Source: Epilithonimonas sp. JDS
Lineage (GTDB): Bacteria > Bacteroidota > Bacteroidia > Flavobacteriales > Weeksellaceae
Direction: 5' to 3'
DNA length: 64,000 nucleotides
Assembly (NCBI RefSeq): GCF_021261315.1
Contig: NZ_JAJSAX010000002.1
Location: 799,000-862,999, forward strand
Shown: positions 1 to 8,599 of the stretch, piece by piece
Numbering within the stretch: the stretch's first letter is position 1
Layout of the letters: the number at the start of each line of letters is the position of its first letter
Made by a program: the position numbers and the translations under genes
The notes under the pieces: generated by a model
Seen by the model: only the letters and a program-made list of their open reading frames with translations
What the model was told of the DNA's origin: nothing
Databases searched by the model: none

Positions 1-1
1 C

Positions 2-1060
2 GTAAGGATTTTCGATTCTAAAAATAATGAAGTTCCTTATATTATTTATAATGGAAAATCGAGTAATTCCAGCTTCAAAAACTTTTCCATCATTTCAAAA
101 ACTGCAGTTCCGAATGTTGCGACATCCATTATTATTTCCAACGAAAACGCACTGAATCTTGATAATCTGACGTTTAAAATCGCCAACACAGACGTCGATA
201 AAAAATACAGTATCAGCGGAAGCAACGATCAGAAGGAATGGTTTGGATTGGTAAGCAATAAAATCATAACTGACCTAAGCGAGGCCGGAAAAACGTCTGT
301 AGAGCGAAATTTTTCTTTTCCATTGAATAATTACAAGTTTCTGAAATTCGATTTCATTGATAAAAATTCTTTGCCAATCAATGTTCTGGAAGCTGGTTTG
401 GAAGAAAATTATTCCGCTGATCAATCTAAAATTGAATTACAAAACTTCACTCAAAAATTTGAAACCAATAAAAAACTTAAGCAAACAAGAGTCATAATTT
501 CGTTTCCAAATCCACAAGTGATTGACGGAATCGGTTTCGATATTTCTTCGCCGAGTTATTATCTGCGTGACGCCAGGATTTTGATTAATAAAACAAAAAT
601 CCACAAAAGAAACACGGAGCATTTTGAAGAAAATATCAGTTCTTTTCAACTGAATTCCAAAAGTAAAAACAGATTCGAATTTCAAAGTTTTCTCGCAAAA
701 GAATTCATTGTAGAAATTGACAATCAAGACAATCCGGTTTTGGAAATCAAAAAAATCCAGCTTTTCCAGTCGCCGGTCAGTATTTTAACCGATTTGAAAA
801 CGAATGGAAATTACACTTTAAAAATCGATTCCGCGTGGTCGGAACCGCAATATGATTTGGCCAGTTCCGGAATTGATTTTAATCAGAATTATCCCGACGC
901 AACGCTTTCGAATTTAGAAAAACTGGATAAGTCAAAACCAAATGAACAAGCAAAAACTTTATGGCAAACGCCATTGTTTATGTGGATTTGCATTGTTTTA
1001 GCAGCTTTGCTTATCGGTTATTTTGCTTTGGGATTGATTAAGGATATGAATAAGAATTAG
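2..1060 (+). CDS. DUF3999-like membrane protein, 3' part
   Basis: The reading frame is open from base 2 to the TAG at 1060, so the gene starts before the window and about 352 residues are visible. The early part includes R-I-F-D and V-P-Y-I-I-Y, resembling the DUF3999 family of predicted bacterial membrane proteins. The middle looks like beta-rich extracytoplasmic sequence. The last 30 residues hold one hydrophobic segment (PLFMWICIVLAALLIGYFAL) followed by a short lysine-rich tail, so the domain is probably anchored by its C-terminus. The function of the family is not known. A downstream TTG or ATG should not be used as the start, because the frame upstream is clearly coding. Confidence 0.7.
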   Translation, partial: VRIFDSKNNEVPYIIYNGKSSNSSFKNFSIISKTAVPNVATSIIISNENALNLDNLTFKIANTDVDKKYSISGSNDQKEWFGLVSNKIITDLSEAGKTSVERNFSFPLNNYKFLKFDFIDKNSLPINVLEAGLEENYSADQSKIELQNFTQKFETNKKLKQTRVIISFPNPQVIDGIGFDISSPSYYLRDARILINKTKIHKRNTEHFEENISSFQLNSKSKNRFEFQSFLAKEFIVEIDNQDNPVLEIKKIQLFQSPVSILTDLKTNGNYTLKIDSAWSEPQYDLASSGIDFNQNYPDATLSNLEKLDKSKPNEQAKTLWQTPLFMWICIVLAALLIGYFALGLIKDMNKN

Positions 1061-1258
1061 ATTAGAAAAAAACTCAGCATATTGAAAATTTTTTCTTTTT
1101 GCTGTAGCAAGCCACGCTTATCTTATATATGAACAGAAAAGTTACGTTACACCTAGATGCGACCTTATATAAATCTAAATATATAATTTACTTTAAAAAT
1201 TAAAAAAGTATATATTAAATAAATAATCTTTCATACATTCGAAAAAAAACAAATAACA
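1061..1258. other. AT-rich intergenic stretch before the synthetase gene
   Basis: This spacer is markedly richer in A and T than the neighbouring genes and contains no recognisable gene, tRNA or strong terminator. No exact TAnnTTTG promoter is visible in front of the following gene. The composition may mark an insertion boundary, but no repeats or attachment sites were found to prove it. Confidence 0.4.
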
Positions 1259-2227
1259 ATGGCAAAAAAAGTAGATATAGATGTAGCGAAAATTGAATAC
1301 GAAGATCATATTAAGGAATTTGAAAAATTCGAGAAAGCTGTAATAGATCAGATTTCAGTTTTAATCAATGAAAATGACATTAAATTAGCTACTCCAATAC
1401 AATCAAGAATCAAAGCATTCGCTTCACTCTCGGAAAAACACGAAAGTGGAAGATTTACAATGAAGAAAAGTATACTTGAGCTTCAAGATCTAATTGGTTT
1501 TAGAATTTTGATGCTTTTTAAGAGGGATGTTGAATCAATAGTAAGACTTATTAATGACAATTTCGAAATATTAAAGGAGTACAATACTGATGAAAAGCTT
1601 TCTGCTGATCAATTTGGTTATTCATCAAAACATTTAACAATTAAAATAAAAGATGAATGGTTAAAAGTTCCTTTGTACAAAAACCTTGGAAAATATACAG
1701 GAGAAATTCAAATTAGAACTTTATCACAACATCATTGGGCTGAAACATCAAATATTCTTCAGTATAAGGATAAAACTAGTGCACCTAGAGAAATACTTAG
1801 ATCTATTGGAAGGGTTTCTGCTTTATTAGAAATGGTGGATTTAGAATACGAACGTTTATTAAATGAACGTGAGAAATATAATGAGGAAATCAAAACTGAC
1901 TATAATAAATCCGAAAAGCTAAATGTTGATACGCTAAAAATAGTTTTAGATAAGAATTTACCCATCAAAAATCGGAAGGATGAAGAACCTTACAGTGAAC
2001 TATTGAAAGAGATTCTAGAATTTGGAATTGATACTTCAGAAGAATTAGAAGATCTGATTGTGAGAAGGAAAGATGAAGTTATGATTGCTGAAAAGGAAGC
2101 GCTTAAGAACAATACAGTGAATCCTAGAGAAGATATTGGCGTATACTATTCATTTGCTGGCTTAATTCGCAGTGTAATGCGTTTTGAAGATGCAGAGAAA
2201 TATGCGAAGATTAGAGAGAAAAAATAA
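1259..2227 (+). CDS. Stand-alone RelA/SpoT-domain (p)ppGpp synthetase-like protein
   Basis: The 322-residue protein carries the RelA/SpoT synthetase fold without an HD hydrolase domain or TGS/ACT tail. Visible motifs are R50-x-K52 with K60, D77-L-I-G-F-R-I, G120-Y-S-S-K-H125 and E149-I-Q-I-R-T with W160, which match the nucleotide-binding and catalytic positions of alarmone synthetases. The usual WAxxxH is WAETSN here. The C-terminal 150 residues are charged and helical, longer than in ordinary small alarmone synthetases. The gene is alone on its strand between a DUF3999 gene and convergent hemL, and its codons are AT-rich. It may be a housekeeping small synthetase or a stress/defence synthetase; no antitoxin-like partner is adjacent. 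Confidence 0.8.
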   Translation: MAKKVDIDVAKIEYEDHIKEFEKFEKAVIDQISVLINENDIKLATPIQSRIKAFASLSEKHESGRFTMKKSILELQDLIGFRILMLFKRDVESIVRLINDNFEILKEYNTDEKLSADQFGYSSKHLTIKIKDEWLKVPLYKNLGKYTGEIQIRTLSQHHWAETSNILQYKDKTSAPREILRSIGRVSALLEMVDLEYERLLNEREKYNEEIKTDYNKSEKLNVDTLKIVLDKNLPIKNRKDEEPYSELLKEILEFGIDTSEELEDLIVRRKDEVMIAEKEALKNNTVNPREDIGVYYSFAGLIRSVMRFEDAEKYAKIREKK

Positions 2228-2280
2228 AAAGAGCGGAGATTATTTTTTATTTCCGCAATTCTGATATTTGCGCTAAACAA

Positions 2281-2310
2281 AAAAACCTTTCCAAAATCGG
2301 AAAGGTTTTC
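2281..2310. terminator. Bidirectional terminator between synthetase gene and hemL
   Basis: Arms AAAACCTTTCC and GGAAAGGTTTTC pair around an AAAATC loop, with A-rich and T-rich flanks. It serves both convergent genes. Confidence 0.8.
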
Positions 2311-2315
2311 TTTAT

Positions 2316-3596
2316 CTAATACTGAAAATTCCTAAAAGCTTCCAGCGTCTTATCAATCTCCGCATCGCCAATTGCAGACGAAATAAACCAAGTTTCATAG
2401 CCACTTGGCGGAAGGTAGATTCCCTGTTCCAAAACCTGATGAAAAAGATTGTTGAACAAGCCAATATTGGAATTATTCACCTCATTAAAATTACTCGCAG
2501 AAGTCACATCAAAGAAAATCGACATCATACTTCCCTTTCGGTTGATTCTGTGTTTGATGCCTTTCTCATTCAGGATTTTTCCAATCTCGAAATCCAAGGT
2601 CTCTGTGGTTTTTGCTAATTTGTTATAAAATTCTGGGTCTTGTTTTATCAATTGCAACGTTTTGAGTCCAGCTCGCATTGCCAAAGGATTTCCGCTCAAA
2701 GTTCCGGCTTGGTAAACGTTTCCTCTTGGCGACAGGTAATTCATAATTTCGTTTCGTCCAGCAAACGCACCTACTGGCAATCCGCCACCAATCACTTTTC
2801 CGTAAGTCACCAAATCGGCTTTCACATTTAAAGCTTCCTGTGCGCCACCAAATGCCAATCGGAATCCCGTCATCACCTCATCAAAAATCAAAAGTGCACC
2901 ATTCGCGTCACAGATTTTTCTTAGGTTTTCAAGGAAATTATTCTCCGGCAAGATGCAACCCATATTCCCGGCAATCGGTTCTACGATGATGCAGGCAATC
3001 TGTTCTGGATTCGCTTTGAAAAGGTCTTCAACTTGTTCAAAATTATTGTACTCAGCCAGCAAAGTATCTTTCGCAGTTCCTTGCGTTACACCTGGCGAAT
3101 TGGGGCTTCCAAACGTTGCCATTCCACTTCCCGCCTGAATCAAAAACGAATCCGAATGTCCGTGGTAACAACCTTCGAACTTGATGATTTTCTCTCTTCC
3201 AGTAAATCCTCTTGCCAAACGAATTGCGCTCATACAAGCTTCAGTTCCGGAAGAAACCATTCTGATCTGGTCGATATTCGGGACATTTTCTACAATGTAC
3301 TTTGCAATCTCAGTTTCCAATTCTGTTGGCGCTCCGAAAGAAAATCCTTTCTCAGCCTGCAATTTCAAAGCTTCCAAAACTTCGGGATGCGTGTGCCCCA
3401 AAATCGCTGGTCCCCAAGAATTGATGTAATCGATATAGTTTCTGTCGTCTTCATCGGTCAGGTAAGCACCTTTCGCAGACTTCATAAAAAGTGGAACGCC
3501 ACCCACAGATTTGAATGCACGAACCGGCGAATTCACACCGCCCGGAATATATTTGTACGCTTCTTCAAAAAGCGCTGAACTTCTTTGGTATAACAT
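2316..3596 (-). CDS. hemL: Glutamate-1-semialdehyde 2,1-aminomutase
   Basis: This 426-residue class-III aminotransferase converts glutamate-1-semialdehyde to 5-aminolevulinate, the committed tetrapyrrole precursor in the C5 pathway. The N-terminus ([13 protein letters not shown]) is diagnostic of the family, as are [18 protein letters not shown] and [15 protein letters not shown], the last holding the PLP-binding lysine. The length is normal. It is followed by the shared terminator at 2281-2310. Upstream lies a low-complexity GTTGATAGTT tract rather than an exact promoter consensus. Another haem gene candidate, hemJ-like, lies about 15 kb away and is not co-transcribed. Confidence 0.96.
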   Translation of the reverse strand: MLYQRSSALFEEAYKYIPGGVNSPVRAFKSVGGVPLFMKSAKGAYLTDEDDRNYIDYINSWGPAILGHTHPEVLEALKLQAEKGFSFGAPTELETEIAKYIVENVPNIDQIRMVSSGTEACMSAIRLARGFTGREKIIKFEGCYHGHSDSFLIQAGSGMATFGSPNSPGVTQGTAKDTLLAEYNNFEQVEDLFKANPEQIACIIVEPIAGNMGCILPENNFLENLRKICDANGALLIFDEVMTGFRLAFGGAQEALNVKADLVTYGKVIGGGLPVGAFAGRNEIMNYLSPRGNVYQAGTLSGNPLAMRAGLKTLQLIKQDPEFYNKLAKTTETLDFEIGKILNEKGIKHRINRKGSMMSIFFDVTSASNFNEVNNSNIGLFNNLFHQVLEQGIYLPPSGYETWFISSAIGDAEIDKTLEAFRNFQY

Positions 3597-3640
3597 TGTT
3601 GTTGATAGTTGTTGGTTGATAGTTGTTAGTTTTAAATCTA
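3597..3640. repeat. Low-complexity GTTGATAGTTGTT tract
   Basis: Imperfect reiterations of GTTGATAGTT and GTTGTTAGTT sit directly upstream of hemL. Related tracts occur at 56911-56985 and as the complement near 19628-19655, so this belongs to a dispersed intergenic class. Confidence 0.6.
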
Positions 3641-3665
3641 ATTTCTAACATCTGGTTTCTAAATT

Positions 3666-4730
3666 CTAAGACCTCGGTTTCTTATTCTGAAGATAAATCA
3701 ATTGTCCGGATTTTGGCTGTTCGCCTTGGTTCATCCTGTTTTTGCTGTACAGTTTTTTCTCCTTGATGGCAAATTTCTGAGCAATATCGTGCATCGTTTC
3801 GCCAGTTCCGGCTTTGTAAGTCGCTTTGTTGCCAGATGAATTTTTACCTTCCAGGAAGATAATGTCGTTTTTCGCCAGTTTAGAACTTTCCAATTCGTTG
3901 TACTTCATCAGACGTTTTTCGCTGATCCCGAATTTCTTTGATATTTCAGAAATATCAGCATCAACTGGCATTACAAAGAATTTCACACCATCATTCGGAT
4001 GATTTTTCACGAGAATATTTTTCAGAAGTGCAGTTCTGGTTTTGGAATCTACAATATCAGAAACTTTCGATTGCTGATTAGCGTAAGAACCATGAGAATA
4101 ATCCACTTTTATAGTCGGCGGCGTCACTTTGTCATTCTGTCTTTCCTGACTCAGCTGAGCCATAAAAACCGCGTCATTATTAAGAGAAGGATACAATTTC
4201 AAGATCGCATAATACACCTCATCTTTGCTCGTGTTATCAAACTCGTAAAGTTTATAGCGCTCAATTTTATCAATCAAAATATACGCATATCTCGGATTTG
4301 TGGCGTAACCGGCTTTCTTCAATCCGTGCGCCCAGGCTTTGTAATCTTTCGGATTAAGGTCAAAAAGTTTTGTGTAATATTTTCTGGTCGCCAGGAAAAC
4401 CGAGTGGTCTTCGTACGATTGTTTCGGATCTTCATACACACGGAAACACTCATTGGGTGCGTCGTCTGTGTGGCTCATCGTCTTGCCCGTCCAGTCTTCT
4501 TTGCATTTGATTCCGAAGTGGTTTTTCCCCAGTTGTGCCAAACGGCTTTGTCCGCCGCCGGTTTCCAAAAGTCCCTGAGCCAAGGTGATGCTCGCCGGAA
4601 TCTTATATTTCTCCATTTCTTCCACCGCGTACGGCGCGAATTTCTGGATGTATTGGTCTTCCGTCTTCCAGGTTTGAGATTTCACCAAGCCTAAAACACT
4701 CACAAAACCAATCACTAATAACTTTCTCAT
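3666..4730 (-). CDS. Exported glucosaminidase (GH73-like) with LysM repeats
   Basis: The 354-residue protein begins with a signal peptide (residues 1-18, ending K-S-Q). Residues about 25-170 form a mannosyl-glycoprotein endo-beta-N-acetylglucosaminidase/FlgJ-like domain, with the core A-Q-G-L-L-E-T-G-G-G holding the likely catalytic glutamate, then NHFGIKC and YATNPRYA. The C-terminal third has two LysM-like segments (around DISEISKKFGISEKRL and ETMHDIAQKFAIKEKKL) that would bind peptidoglycan. It probably cleaves glycan strands in the periplasm during growth or division. It is transcribed alone. The family call is firm; the exact bond specificity is not. Confidence 0.9.
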   Translation of the reverse strand: MRKLLVIGFVSVLGLVKSQTWKTEDQYIQKFAPYAVEEMEKYKIPASITLAQGLLETGGGQSRLAQLGKNHFGIKCKEDWTGKTMSHTDDAPNECFRVYEDPKQSYEDHSVFLATRKYYTKLFDLNPKDYKAWAHGLKKAGYATNPRYAYILIDKIERYKLYEFDNTSKDEVYYAILKLYPSLNNDAVFMAQLSQERQNDKVTPPTIKVDYSHGSYANQQSKVSDIVDSKTRTALLKNILVKNHPNDGVKFFVMPVDADISEISKKFGISEKRLMKYNELESSKLAKNDIIFLEGKNSSGNKATYKAGTGETMHDIAQKFAIKEKKLYSKNRMNQGEQPKSGQLIYLQNKKPRS

Positions 4731-5044
4731 ATTTATTTTTTACAAAATATTTTAATTTTTCAAGAGCTATTTGACTACGTCGAACAGTTACTTAATATTT
4801 TTTATTTGGAGCTGTTTCCCGCTATCCACTATTACTCCTCGCGCCAAGGCTAAATCCATCGCCTGCTGTGGGGTAACCGTTACTATCGGGGCTATGGGTT
4901 TCTAAATTCTTTTCAACATTTCCCTACCAAAAGAATTTTTGTCATTCCATAGAAAACCCAACGAAGTGGTATGACGGATTCACTCTAGACACAGCCATTC
5001 AACAAATTCAATCTCATAATTTAGATTCCTACGGAATGACAATA
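4731..5044. other. Intergenic region with a family-B structured repeat
   Basis: There is no coding sequence I can support in these 314 bases. The middle is occupied by the family-B repeat at 4808-4902. Bases 4920-5040 include TGTCATTC and a later TGACAAT with related flanks, giving a weak inverted arrangement downstream of the PLP-enzyme gene. Confidence 0.5.
4808..4902 (+). repeat. Family-B structured repeat, copy 1
   Basis: The element starts GGAGCTgTTTCCCGCT and ends TCGGGGCTATGGGTTT. The same ends occur on the other strand at 6422-6532, but the interiors differ completely. Here the interior holds a GC-richer insert (GCGCCAAGGC...GGGGTAACCGTTAC). The conserved ends with a replaced centre suggest a folded element with a variable tip. 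Confidence 0.6.
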
Positions 5045-5959
5045 TTATGGAAATTCGTTTATCTGAATTCTTCGTTTGCTTTTCAAAAACAAATTCGCGC
5101 CTTTGATGCCTTGCAATCCGCCGGTATGAAAAGCTAGAATCTTTGAACCTTTCGGGAAAAATCCTTTTTCTGCCAATTCAAAAATAGTCTTTATCAGCTT
5201 TCCTGTGTAAATCGGATCCAGCGGAATCTGATATTTCTCAAAGAACCAATTTATAAAACGGACATTCTCTTCTGATATTTTGCCATAACGGTTTTCATCA
5301 GCATTTACCAATTCGAAGTTTTCCTTTCCGCTCCATTCCAGAATTGTCTTTTCCAGCGAATCATCTCTTACAACCTTGATGCCTAAAACCTTTTGACCAG
5401 GTTCCGCAAATTTGGAAATTCCGGCAATTGTTCCGCCGGTTCCAACTGCGGTGCAAAGATAATCAAAATCTTTGGTGTCGTTTCCCAGCATATATTGCAC
5501 ACCTTCCACTGCCGATTCATTACTTCCACCTTCTGGAATAATCAGCGAATTTGGATATTGATTTGAAAATTCTTCCGTGATCTTTTCTTTATTCTGATAA
5601 TCTTCTCTTGATACAAAATGAAAATCCATTCCGTTTTTTGAAGCTTCGGAAAGTGTTGGATTTTCGTGCCAATTGTTTTCCAATTCGTTTCCGCGGATGA
5701 TTCCAATCGTCTTGATTCCAAACTCTTTTCCGAATGCAGAAACCGAAGCAATGTGGTTTGAAAATGCGCCACCAAAAGTTATTAACAAAGGATTCTCAGG
5801 TTTTGATTCCAGATATTGGTTGACGTTAAGGAACAGTTTCCAAAATTTGTTTCCGGAAATTGTTGGGTGAATGAGGTCTTCCCTTTTGATGAAAATCTTG
5901 ACATCAAAATTGGTTTTGAGTACTGTGATGGGGATTTTATGTTCCGGGATTTGAAGCAT
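5045..5959 (-). CDS. PLP-dependent ACC deaminase/D-cysteine desulfhydrase family enzyme
   Basis: The protein has about 304 residues from the ATG at 5959. A TTG two codons earlier overlaps the promoter and is rejected. KREDLIHPTISGNKFWK contains the PLP lysine, followed by TFGGAFSNHIASV and the phosphate-binding loop VGTGGTIAG. The fold is tryptophan-synthase-beta-like. Family members deaminate 1-aminocyclopropane-1-carboxylate or release sulfide from D-cysteine; sequence inspection alone cannot decide between them. The gene is monocistronic and the -7 element at 5963-5970 implies an almost leaderless transcript. Confidence 0.88.
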   Translation of the reverse strand: MLQIPEHKIPITVLKTNFDVKIFIKREDLIHPTISGNKFWKLFLNVNQYLESKPENPLLITFGGAFSNHIASVSAFGKEFGIKTIGIIRGNELENNWHENPTLSEASKNGMDFHFVSREDYQNKEKITEEFSNQYPNSLIIPEGGSNESAVEGVQYMLGNDTKDFDYLCTAVGTGGTIAGISKFAEPGQKVLGIKVVRDDSLEKTILEWSGKENFELVNADENRYGKISEENVRFINWFFEKYQIPLDPIYTGKLIKTIFELAEKGFFPKGSKILAFHTGGLQGIKGANLFLKSKRRIQINEFP

Positions 5960-5962
5960 CTT

Positions 5963-5970
5963 CAAAAGTA
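5963..5970 (-). promoter_or_regulatory. -7 promoter element for the PLP enzyme
   Basis: On the minus strand this reads TACTTTTG, an exact TAnnTTTG. It ends three bases before the ATG at 5959, so transcription would begin at or next to the start codon. Confidence 0.65.
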
Positions 5971-6052
5971 AAAATTTCCAATGAAAGGATGGATGATAAA
6001 AGTTAATTAGTGAAATAATTGATTGTTTTTTCCTACGCTGGAACCAAGATGT

Positions 6053-6294
6053 CAGTGCTTCGCACCTTTTTATTATATATTGACGGTTTCTACCAACATT
6101 TTACAACTTCGTTGCTTTAGAAAGCATAATAAGAATTTATATCTCATTTCTAATTGACACAATCTCCAAGCATAATTGATCTGTACAACGCAAAAGATAA
6201 TTCTCAACTTAAAAGATAATTTTCCTAAAAAGGTCGAAGACCTGAAATCTTGGTAGAAACATTGACAACGCAAAGAGAAAGGTGCGAAGCACCG
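6053..6294. repeat. Family-C hairpin elements in inverted arrangement
   Basis: The left end has GTGC-TTC-GCAC at 6055-6065 and TTTCTACCAA at 6087-6096. The right end has TTGGTAGAAA at 6250-6259 and GGTGC-GAA-GCACC at 6281-6293. The motif GTAGAAAC followed by TGAC and ACG is shared with the array near 61877-61897, so both belong to one dispersed family. Confidence 0.6.
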
Positions 6295-6421
6295 GCATAT
6301 TGGTTTTTAATATTGCTTTATTTAGTAAACATCTCTGCAATCTTAAAGTTTGAAAACGAACACCGAAATAAAAATTTATTCTGATATGTTCAACTGATAT
6401 GAAAACTTGATTTGGATGACA

Positions 6422-6532
6422 AAACCCATAGCCCCGATTGCAGCGAAAATCCTTTTTTGCATGTAGTATGATGAATATTTGCAACAAATCATGAAGCAAA
6501 AAAGATTGCAGCGGAAAGCGGGATTAAGCTCC
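6422..6532 (-). repeat. Family-B structured repeat, copy 2
   Basis: On the minus strand this begins GGAGCTTAATCCCGCT and ends GGGGCTATGGGTTT, matching the ends of 4808-4902. Its interior contains CTTTTTTGCATG and the inverted partner CATGAAGCAAAAAAG, a long hairpin with about a 30-base loop. Confidence 0.65.
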
Positions 6533-6552
6533 TGAAAATTTCATAATAACAA

Positions 6553-6579
6553 AAAAATCCACCGAAAATGGTGGATTTT
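6553..6579 (-). terminator. Terminator after the transketolase genes
   Basis: Arms AAAATCCACC and GGTGGATTTT enclose a six-base loop, followed on the minus strand by a T-run. Confidence 0.8.
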
Positions 6580-6600
6580 GTATGATATAATTGCTTTGAA

Positions 6601-7554
6601 TTATTTAGTTCTTTCGATGATTTTTTTCACTGCTTTTACGACAGCTTCTGCATCGATTTCGTACTTTTTCATCAATTCTGCAGGCGTTCCAGATTCCCCG
6701 AAAGTATCGTGAACGGCTACAAATTCCTGAGGTGTTGGTCTTCTTCTGGACAACATTCCGGCGATTGATTCTCCAAGTCCGCCAAGGAAATTATGCTCCT
6801 CTGCAGAAACTAATTTTCCGGTTTTCTCTACAGACTTAAGGATGATTTCTTCGTCCAACGGTTTGATTGTGTGGATATTGATGATCTCACAAGAGATACC
6901 TTCTTTTTCCAACTCGTCTGCTGCCAACAAAGATTCCCAAACCAAATGTCCGGTTGCAACAATCGTTACATCAGTACCTTCTTGCAAAAGAATTCCTTTT
7001 CCGATCTCGAAAGGCATATCTTCCGGAATAAAAACGGGAACGACAGGACGACCAAATCTCAGATAAACTGGGCCTTCGTGCTCTGCTACGGCTAGAGTTG
7101 CGGCTTTGGTCTGATTGTAATCGCAAGGATTGATCACCGTCATCCCAGGAAGCATTTTCATCATTCCGATGTCTTCCAAAACCTGGTGTGTGGCGCCATC
7201 TTCGCCCAAAGTAACTCCGGCGTGGGAAGCTGCAATTTTTACATTTTTGTTTGAATAAGCAATTGACTGACGGATCTGATCGTAAACTCTGGATGTTGCA
7301 AAGTTGGCGAAAGTCCCAGCGAAAGGAATCTTCCCGTTGATCGTAAGACCTGCTGCCAAGCCCATCATATTGGCCTCAGCAATACCAGTCTGGAAGAATC
7401 TTTCCGGTGCTTTTTCTATAAATTTCTCCATCTTCAGAGAGCCGATCAAATCTGCGCAAAGTGCAACAACATTTGGGTTGGTGTCAGCCAATTCTGCCAA
7501 ACCAGCTCCGAAGCCTGAACGTGTATCTTTTTTTTCTGTGTATGTATATTTCAT
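6601..7554 (-). CDS. Transketolase, C-terminal subunit
   Basis: The 317-residue protein comprises the pyrimidine-binding and C-terminal domains of transketolase. The TPP-activating glutamate is in TGIAEANMMGLAAGL, and FAGTFANFATSRVYDQIR and LRFGRP are typical. With the product of the upstream gene it forms a split transketolase, exchanging two-carbon units between sugar phosphates in the non-oxidative pentose phosphate pathway. The two genes are 21 bp apart on the same strand, so they are co-transcribed and terminate at 6553-6579. The split arrangement is found in several bacterial and archaeal groups and is not a frameshift: each half has its own start and a conserved terminus. Confidence 0.93.
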   Translation of the reverse strand: MKYTYTEKKDTRSGFGAGLAELADTNPNVVALCADLIGSLKMEKFIEKAPERFFQTGIAEANMMGLAAGLTINGKIPFAGTFANFATSRVYDQIRQSIAYSNKNVKIAASHAGVTLGEDGATHQVLEDIGMMKMLPGMTVINPCDYNQTKAATLAVAEHEGPVYLRFGRPVVPVFIPEDMPFEIGKGILLQEGTDVTIVATGHLVWESLLAADELEKEGISCEIINIHTIKPLDEEIILKSVEKTGKLVSAEEHNFLGGLGESIAGMLSRRRPTPQEFVAVHDTFGESGTPAELMKKYEIDAEAVVKAVKKIIERTK

Positions 7555-7575
7555 TTTGATTGTAGTTATAACGGA

Positions 7576-8427
7576 TTAATAATCAGCTGGTGCTTCAAGA
7601 TACAATTGTTTGAAAGCTGTATCCAACTGCTCATCATTTGGTGCTTTTCCGTGCCAAGCGTGGCTTCCCACCATATAATCTACACCGCTTCCCATCTCTG
7701 TATGAAGTAAGATAGCGACTGGCTTTCCGTTTCCTGTTTCTGATTTTGCTTTGTTCAAAATAGCAGTTACAGCTTCCAGATCGTTACCGTTTTTTTCTTC
7801 TAAAACTATCCATCCGAATGCTTCCAGTTTTGCGTGAAGATCTCCTAACGGCAAGACATTGTCTGTATCGCCATCAATCTGTCTTCCGTTGTAATCTATT
7901 GTCGAAATGATATTGTCGACTTTCTTTGCCGCGGCATACATAAAAGCTTCCCAATTCTGACCTTCCTGCAATTCGCCATCACCTTGTAGTGTGTAAACCA
8001 AAGAATCATCTCCATCCAACTTTTTGCCTTGAGCTGCGCCTAGAGCTACAGAAAGGCCTTGACCTAATGATCCCGATGCTACTCTGATCCCTGGCAAACC
8101 TTCGTGAGTTGTCGGGTGGCCTTGCAATCTAGAGTTCAGTTTTCTGAAAGTTGCCAATTCTGCAACCGGAAAGAATCCAAATCTTGCCAGAGTACTATAA
8201 AATACCGGCGAAATATGACCATTGGAAAGGAAAAACAAATCCTCGCCTTTACCTTCCATCGTGAAAGGTAATTTGTAGTTCAAAATTTCTCCATAAAGTG
8301 CTACGAAATATTCTGTACAGCCAAGAGAACCTCCCGGATGACCGCTGTTTACAGCGTGAACCATTCTAAGAATGTCTCTTCTGATCTGCGTTGAAAGGCT
8401 TTTCAACTCTTCAATAGATTTGCTCAT
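7576..8427 (-). CDS. Transketolase, N-terminal subunit
   Basis: The 283-residue protein carries the TPP-pyrophosphate-binding domain. The motif GDGELQEGQNWEAFMYAA, ending in the metal-binding N of DYNGRQ, is clear, as are HAVNSGHPGGSLG and SLGQGLSVALGAA. It pairs with the downstream C-terminal subunit to make a complete two-subunit enzyme. It is first in its operon. The spacer before it has no exact TAnnTTTG; a TATTTTCG on the minus strand about 20 bases upstream is a near match. Confidence 0.93.
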   Translation of the reverse strand: MSKSIEELKSLSTQIRRDILRMVHAVNSGHPGGSLGCTEYFVALYGEILNYKLPFTMEGKGEDLFFLSNGHISPVFYSTLARFGFFPVAELATFRKLNSRLQGHPTTHEGLPGIRVASGSLGQGLSVALGAAQGKKLDGDDSLVYTLQGDGELQEGQNWEAFMYAAAKKVDNIISTIDYNGRQIDGDTDNVLPLGDLHAKLEAFGWIVLEEKNGNDLEAVTAILNKAKSETGNGKPVAILLHTEMGSGVDYMVGSHAWHGKAPNDEQLDTAFKQLYLEAPADY

Positions 8428-8550
8428 TGTTTAAGATTTACTTTGCTTGCGAAAATACGAATTTTTAATATGTAAATCCAAGCTGAGATCTACATAATCA
8501 ATCCGACTTATGAATAATTAACAGTTTTTATCATTAAAAATATCAAAACA

Positions 8551-8580
8551 AAAAAACTCCAGCGTTTCCACCGGAGTTTA
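8551..8580 (-). terminator. Terminator after the small barrel protein
   Basis: Arms AAACTCC and GGAGTTT close a 12-base loop, with a T-run on the minus strand. Confidence 0.65.
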
Positions 8581-8599
8581 TTTTTTATTCTTAAAGAAA

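Larger units (their letters stand above)
5971..6600. other. 630-bp repeat-rich intergenic region
   Basis: No gene is supported here. Open frames on the minus strand around 6073-6499 have no family resemblance and run through repeats. The region holds family-C hairpins (6053-6294), a family-B repeat (6422-6532) and the transketolase terminator (6553-6579). Confidence 0.6.

Noticed and set aside
3033..3578. 181-residue open frame opposite hemL
   Set aside because: Antisense to a clear gene, with composition typical of a reverse frame and no supporting motif.
6073..6499. Two overlapping minus-strand open frames of 66 and 96 residues
   Set aside because: They cross dispersed repeats and have no family resemblance, signal or promoter. 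Probably chance frames.
6601..8427. Frameshifted transketolase
   Set aside because: The two halves have separate starts, a 21-bp gap and complete domain boundaries, matching known two-subunit transketolases.
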